A DNA stretch of 64,000 nt, taken from positions 1 to 64,000 of the forward strand of contig NZ_CAJAXH010000021.1 in NCBI RefSeq assembly GCF_903946935.1, given 5' to 3'. Each line of letters opens with the position of its first letter. Within the stretch, counting starts at the first letter, position 1. This DNA is from an uncultured Thiodictyon sp. Lineage in GTDB: Bacteria; Pseudomonadota; Gammaproteobacteria; Chromatiales; Chromatiaceae. A model generated the notes under the pieces. It ran no database searches. It saw only the letters and a list, made by a program, of their open reading frames with translations, and was not told the origin of the DNA. Of the stretch, positions 62,662 through 64,000 are shown piece by piece. The translations under genes and the position numbers were made by a program.

Positions 62662-64000
62662 GTGGGGGCCAACTTGCCCCCGCCCCGTGCGGCGATCCTG
62701 CGGGTCGCGGTGGCCGGGCCCCTGCCCGGGCTTTTCGACTATCTGCCGCCGACGGATGCCGACACCAGGCCCCTGGTCCCCGGGACGCGCCTGCTGGTGC
62801 CCTTCGGGCGCGGGCAGCGGGTCGGGATGCTGGTCGAGTTTGCCGAGTCCTCCGAGCAGGAACCGGACCGTCTCAAACCGGTCGCCGCGGTGCTCGATGC
62901 CCGGGCGCTGCTCGGCCCGGCGGATTTGGCCCTGATCCGCTGGGCGGCGGAGTATTACCGCTCGCCCCTGGGTGAGGCCCTGTTCGGTGCCCTGCCGGTG
63001 CGCCTGCGCCGCGCGGATGCGCGTCTGGACCTGGACCTCCCGGGGCTGCGCCCGAGCGCCGCCGGGCTGGCCCTGGACTTGGCCGCGCTGGGGCGGGCAC
63101 CGGCGCAACGCCGTGTCATGGAGTGCCTGCGCGCCGCCCCGCAGGGCCTTGGGACGCTTGCGCTGAAGGACCGGCTTGGGTCCTGCGCGGGGCCGCTCAA
63201 GGCCTTGCGCGACCTGGGGCTGATCGAGGCGTGCCGGGTGGCGGCGGGGCCGGTGCCGGTACCGGCGGCGCTCCCGGACCCGGCCACCCCCTACCCAGCC
63301 GGCCCCGATCTCAACCCGGAACAACGGCGGGCCGTGGCCGCGGTGAGTGCGGCCTGGGGCGGTTTTGCCCCCTGCGTGCTCGACGGGGTCACCGGCAGCG
63401 GCAAGACCGAGGTCTATATCCGGCTGATTGCCGAGGCGATTGCGGCCGGCCGTCAGGCCCTGGTGCTGGTGCCGGAGATCGGTCTCACCCCGCAACTGCG
63501 CGACCGCCTGGAACAGCGCCTGCCAGGACCCCACGCGGTGCTGCACTCGGCCCTGCCGGAGGCCGAGCGCGAGCGCGCCTGGCACAGTGCCGCCGCCGGG
63601 CATGCCACCCTGGTGCTCGGCACCCGCTCGGCCTGCTTCGTACCACTGCCGCGCCTGGGGCTGATCGTGGTGGACGAGGAGCACGACGCCTCGCTCAAGC
63701 AGCAAGAGGGCTTCCGCTATTCGGCCCGGGATCTCGCGGTGCGCCGCGCCCAGCAGGCCGCTTGCCCGGTGATCCTGGGCTCGGCCACCCCGTCGCTGGA
63801 GACCCTCTATAACGCCCGCCTCGGGCGCTACCGCCGGTTACATCTGAGTGCGCGCGCCGGCGGCGCCCGGGCGCCCGCCATCGCGGTGCTGGACATCCGC
63901 GGCCAGTCGTTGAGTGCCGGTCTGTCGCCGCTGTTGCGCGCCCAGGTCGAGGCCCAGACCGGTGCCGGCAATCAGGTCATCCTGTTTCTCAATCGCCGCG
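62662..64000 (+). CDS. priA: Primosomal protein N' (PriA helicase), truncated by the window end
   Basis: This frame runs open to the window end (447 codons visible). A TGA directly precedes the GTG at 62662; a TTG at 62674 is also possible. The N-terminal 3'-end-binding fold (LRVAVAGPLPGLFDYLPP) is followed by a helicase core: Walker A GVTGSGKTEVY, DEEHDASLKQ (motif II) and LGSATPSLE (motif III). PriA restarts stalled replication forks. The zinc-binding part lies beyond the window. Confidence 0.93.
   Translation, partial: MGANLPPPRAAILRVAVAGPLPGLFDYLPPTDADTRPLVPGTRLLVPFGRGQRVGMLVEFAESSEQEPDRLKPVAAVLDARALLGPADLALIRWAAEYYRSPLGEALFGALPVRLRRADARLDLDLPGLRPSAAGLALDLAALGRAPAQRRVMECLRAAPQGLGTLALKDRLGSCAGPLKALRDLGLIEACRVAAGPVPVPAALPDPATPYPAGPDLNPEQRRAVAAVSAAWGGFAPCVLDGVTGSGKTEVYIRLIAEAIAAGRQALVLVPEIGLTPQLRDRLEQRLPGPHAVLHSALPEAERERAWHSAAAGHATLVLGTRSACFVPLPRLGLIVVDEEHDASLKQQEGFRYSARDLAVRRAQQAACPVILGSATPSLETLYNARLGRYRRLHLSARAGGARAPAIAVLDIRGQSLSAGLSPLLRAQVEAQTGAGNQVILFLNRR

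Overview
The window is GC-rich DNA from a proteobacterium. The order miaB-phoH-ybeY-corC, a trxA-rho pair facing rhlB, a TTG-started rpsT, rutE and a yrfG-type nucleotidase point to a gammaproteobacterium. The many dispersed palindromic repeats, SUMF1 and STAND proteins resemble large-genome purple sulfur bacteria (Chromatiaceae); that family assignment is inference. All function calls come from reading the translations; no search was run.

Region 1 (1-29603) is an unusually large tellurium-resistance-type (Ter) locus. On the minus strand lies a biosynthetic module (ATP-grasp edge fragment, HpcH/CitE-like aldolase, StiP-type PRTase, HAD phosphatase, second PRTase) with ATGA/GTGA overlaps. Divergent from it on the plus strand are terB, three TerY-type vWA proteins, a PP2C phosphatase, an atypical kinase with a C-terminal zinc ribbon, four TerD-family genes (TerZ-like, terA, terD, terE) and terC. 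The locus continues with two zinc-ribbon/TM/SUMF1 proteins, a second TerB with a zinc ribbon, an unknown soluble protein, a secreted vWA-like protein with one TM, a 3-TM protein, a 1237-residue tubulin-like protein with a GYF_2 tail, and a zinc-ribbon TerD protein. A minus-strand set follows: cupin, AIM24 protein and a TerD-AIM24 fusion. This combination is the best candidate for an undescribed system: a Ter signalling complex joined to a tubulin-like protein and membrane-anchored SUMF1 proteins that share one zinc-ribbon motif.

Region 2 (29604-41462) holds a vapC remnant, a complete Mrp Na+/H+ antiporter operon (mrpA and mrpB fused, then C, D, E, F, G), a DUF4062-STAND-TM-SUMF1 gene broken by one base in a G9 run, a repeat-rich stretch, a Phd/RelE-type toxin-antitoxin pair, a small lipoprotein and rpsT. 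Region 3 (41596-46669) is housekeeping: rutE, a HAD nucleotidase, rhlB, trxA, rho.

Region 4 (46947-56244) is a TonB-dependent metal-uptake locus: modD, then divergently a periplasmic binding protein, FecCD-type permease, ATPase, tonB, exbB, exbD and an outer-membrane receptor. modD and operator-like sites suggest molybdate or tungstate, but one site can also be read as a Fur box. Region 5 (56373-64000) holds a gene remnant, miaB, phoH, ybeY, corC, an amidase, an HNH endonuclease and the start of priA.

At least eight dispersed repeat families occur. Some lie between operon genes (mrpC/mrpD) and some are translated as part of proteins (the tonB N-terminus, the first SUMF1 protein's linker, the phoH C-terminus).
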